Positions 63,921 to 64,000 of a stretch of DNA of 64,000 nt are shown here, one piece after another. The stretch lies in contig NC_071349.1 of the NCBI RefSeq assembly GCF_027744825.2, forward strand, positions 496,001 to 560,000, in the 5' to 3' direction. The position numbers and the translations under genes are program-made. Origin of the DNA: Synchiropus splendidus. Its lineage: Eukaryota; Chordata; Actinopteri; Syngnathiformes; Callionymidae. Numbering within the stretch: the first letter of the stretch is position 1; each line of letters begins with the position of its first letter. The notes beneath the pieces were generated by a model, which ran no database searches, was not told where the DNA came from, and was given only the letters and a program-made list of their open reading frames with translations.

Positions 63921-64000
63921 TTCTAGTAGGTGCACATCAAATCTAAGCTGTCTGAAGTGTTTTCCGAAAGTTATCAACACTTTTATGTTTGGCGTTCCGA
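63921..64000. repeat. Partial monomer at right edge (C2-like)
   Basis: The first 80 bp of a C2 copy with the gttttccg mark. It follows a B with cagtgtgcc and A144, the same pair as at 46625-47000 and 56025-56400, so a further copy of that segment begins at the edge. The array clearly continues beyond the window. Confidence 0.9.

Larger units (their letters stand above)
1..64000. repeat. 188-bp satellite array, 340 monomers plus 80 bp
   Basis: The ttctagtag box recurs every 188 bp from base 1 to 63921, always in the same orientation. Because 15 monomers equal 2,820 bp, the box falls at the start of lines 1, 2821, 5641 and so on to 62041; the single exception, 19741, is explained by two 1-bp indels. 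The consensus is about 38% G+C with three CpGs. No stretch fails to align to the monomer, so every interval without its own entry is this same satellite. The likely role is structural heterochromatin, perhaps a centromere; this is inferred from array size, monomer length and HOR structure, not from a recognised family. Strand is arbitrary. Confidence 0.99.

Noticed and set aside
1..64000. CRISPR array
   Set aside because: Repeats are 188 bp, directly adjacent and without unique spacers. There are no cas genes.
1..64000. CENP-B box
   Set aside because: I looked for the TTCG....A..CGGG core on both strands. The nearest segment, around gttccgaaaccc, lacks the spacing and the CGGG end.
1..64000. 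Telomeric repeat, rDNA, 5S rRNA or tRNA-derived unit
   Set aside because: No TTAGGG- or TTTAGGG-type runs. No A/B-box tRNA promoter pair or rRNA sequence that I recognise within the 188-bp monomer.
1..64000. Transposon or retroelement insertion
   Set aside because: Every stretch aligns to the monomer; there are no long terminal repeats, target-site duplications around foreign DNA, or coding remnants.
1..64000. Named species or known satellite family
   Set aside because: The monomer is not one I recognise, and length and base composition alone do not separate plant, insect, fish or other sources.

Overview
The whole window is one uninterrupted satellite DNA array. A 188-bp monomer (about 38% G+C) is repeated head to tail 340 times, and an 80-bp partial copy runs off the right end; the left end at base 1 is an arbitrary cut in the same array. 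I see no gene, RNA gene, transposon, CRISPR array or unique spacer. An array this size, with a monomer near nucleosome-repeat length, nested higher-order repeats (HORs) and continuous homogenisation, is what centromeric or pericentromeric heterochromatin of a eukaryote looks like. I do not recognise the monomer family, so I name no species.

Monomers are very alike: most differ from the consensus at only one to five sites, and a few sites carry nearly all the order. Numbering starts at the ttctagtag box. The diagnostic sites are 10 (T/G), 27 (A/G), 46 (C/G/A), 55 (T/C/G), 114-115 (GT/AC), 122 (T/A) and 139 (G/A). Types used below: A = T10 A27 C46 T55 GT; Ax = A with A139; Ag = Ax with G55 and A61; E = A with C55; B = E with AC114-115; Bs = B with A122; Bt = T55 plus AC; C1 = G10 G27 C46 C55; C1t = C1 with T55; C2 = C1 with G46; C2t = C2 with TTT at 53-55; D = T10 G27 A46 C55; D1 = D with C46.

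Typing all 340 monomers by eye gives a clear HOR layout. (1) A 21-monomer unit (3,948 bp), A-Ag-B-C1t-A-Ax-B-C1-A-B-C2-D-A-B-C2-A-A-E-A-Bs-C2, is complete at 1-3948. Shortened derivatives lie at 8085-11656 (19 monomers), 29517-32900 (18), 38165-40420 (12), 40421-44180 (20) and 49821-53580 (20), and its last 16 monomers recur at 58469-61476. (2) A 13-monomer unit, D-E-A-B-C1-Ax-B-A-A-E-A-Bs-C2, is complete at 33277-35720, with 12-monomer derivatives at 4701-6956, 13161-15416 and 18802-21057. (3) Both end in the same 6-monomer module, A-A-E-A-Bs-C2 (1,128 bp), which also stands alone in tandem. The middle (about 21-29.5 kb) is a more scrambled mixture of these parts.

The latest large event is a segmental duplication: 40279-48805 recurs at 49679-58205, exactly 50 monomers (9,400 bp) away, with seven mismatches found in 8,527 bp. 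Single hybrid monomers (T55 with AC114-115; a C1 left half on a B right half) look like in-register unequal-exchange junctions. Only two indels were seen in 64 kb: an extra T at about 16,960 and a lost C at about 21,220.
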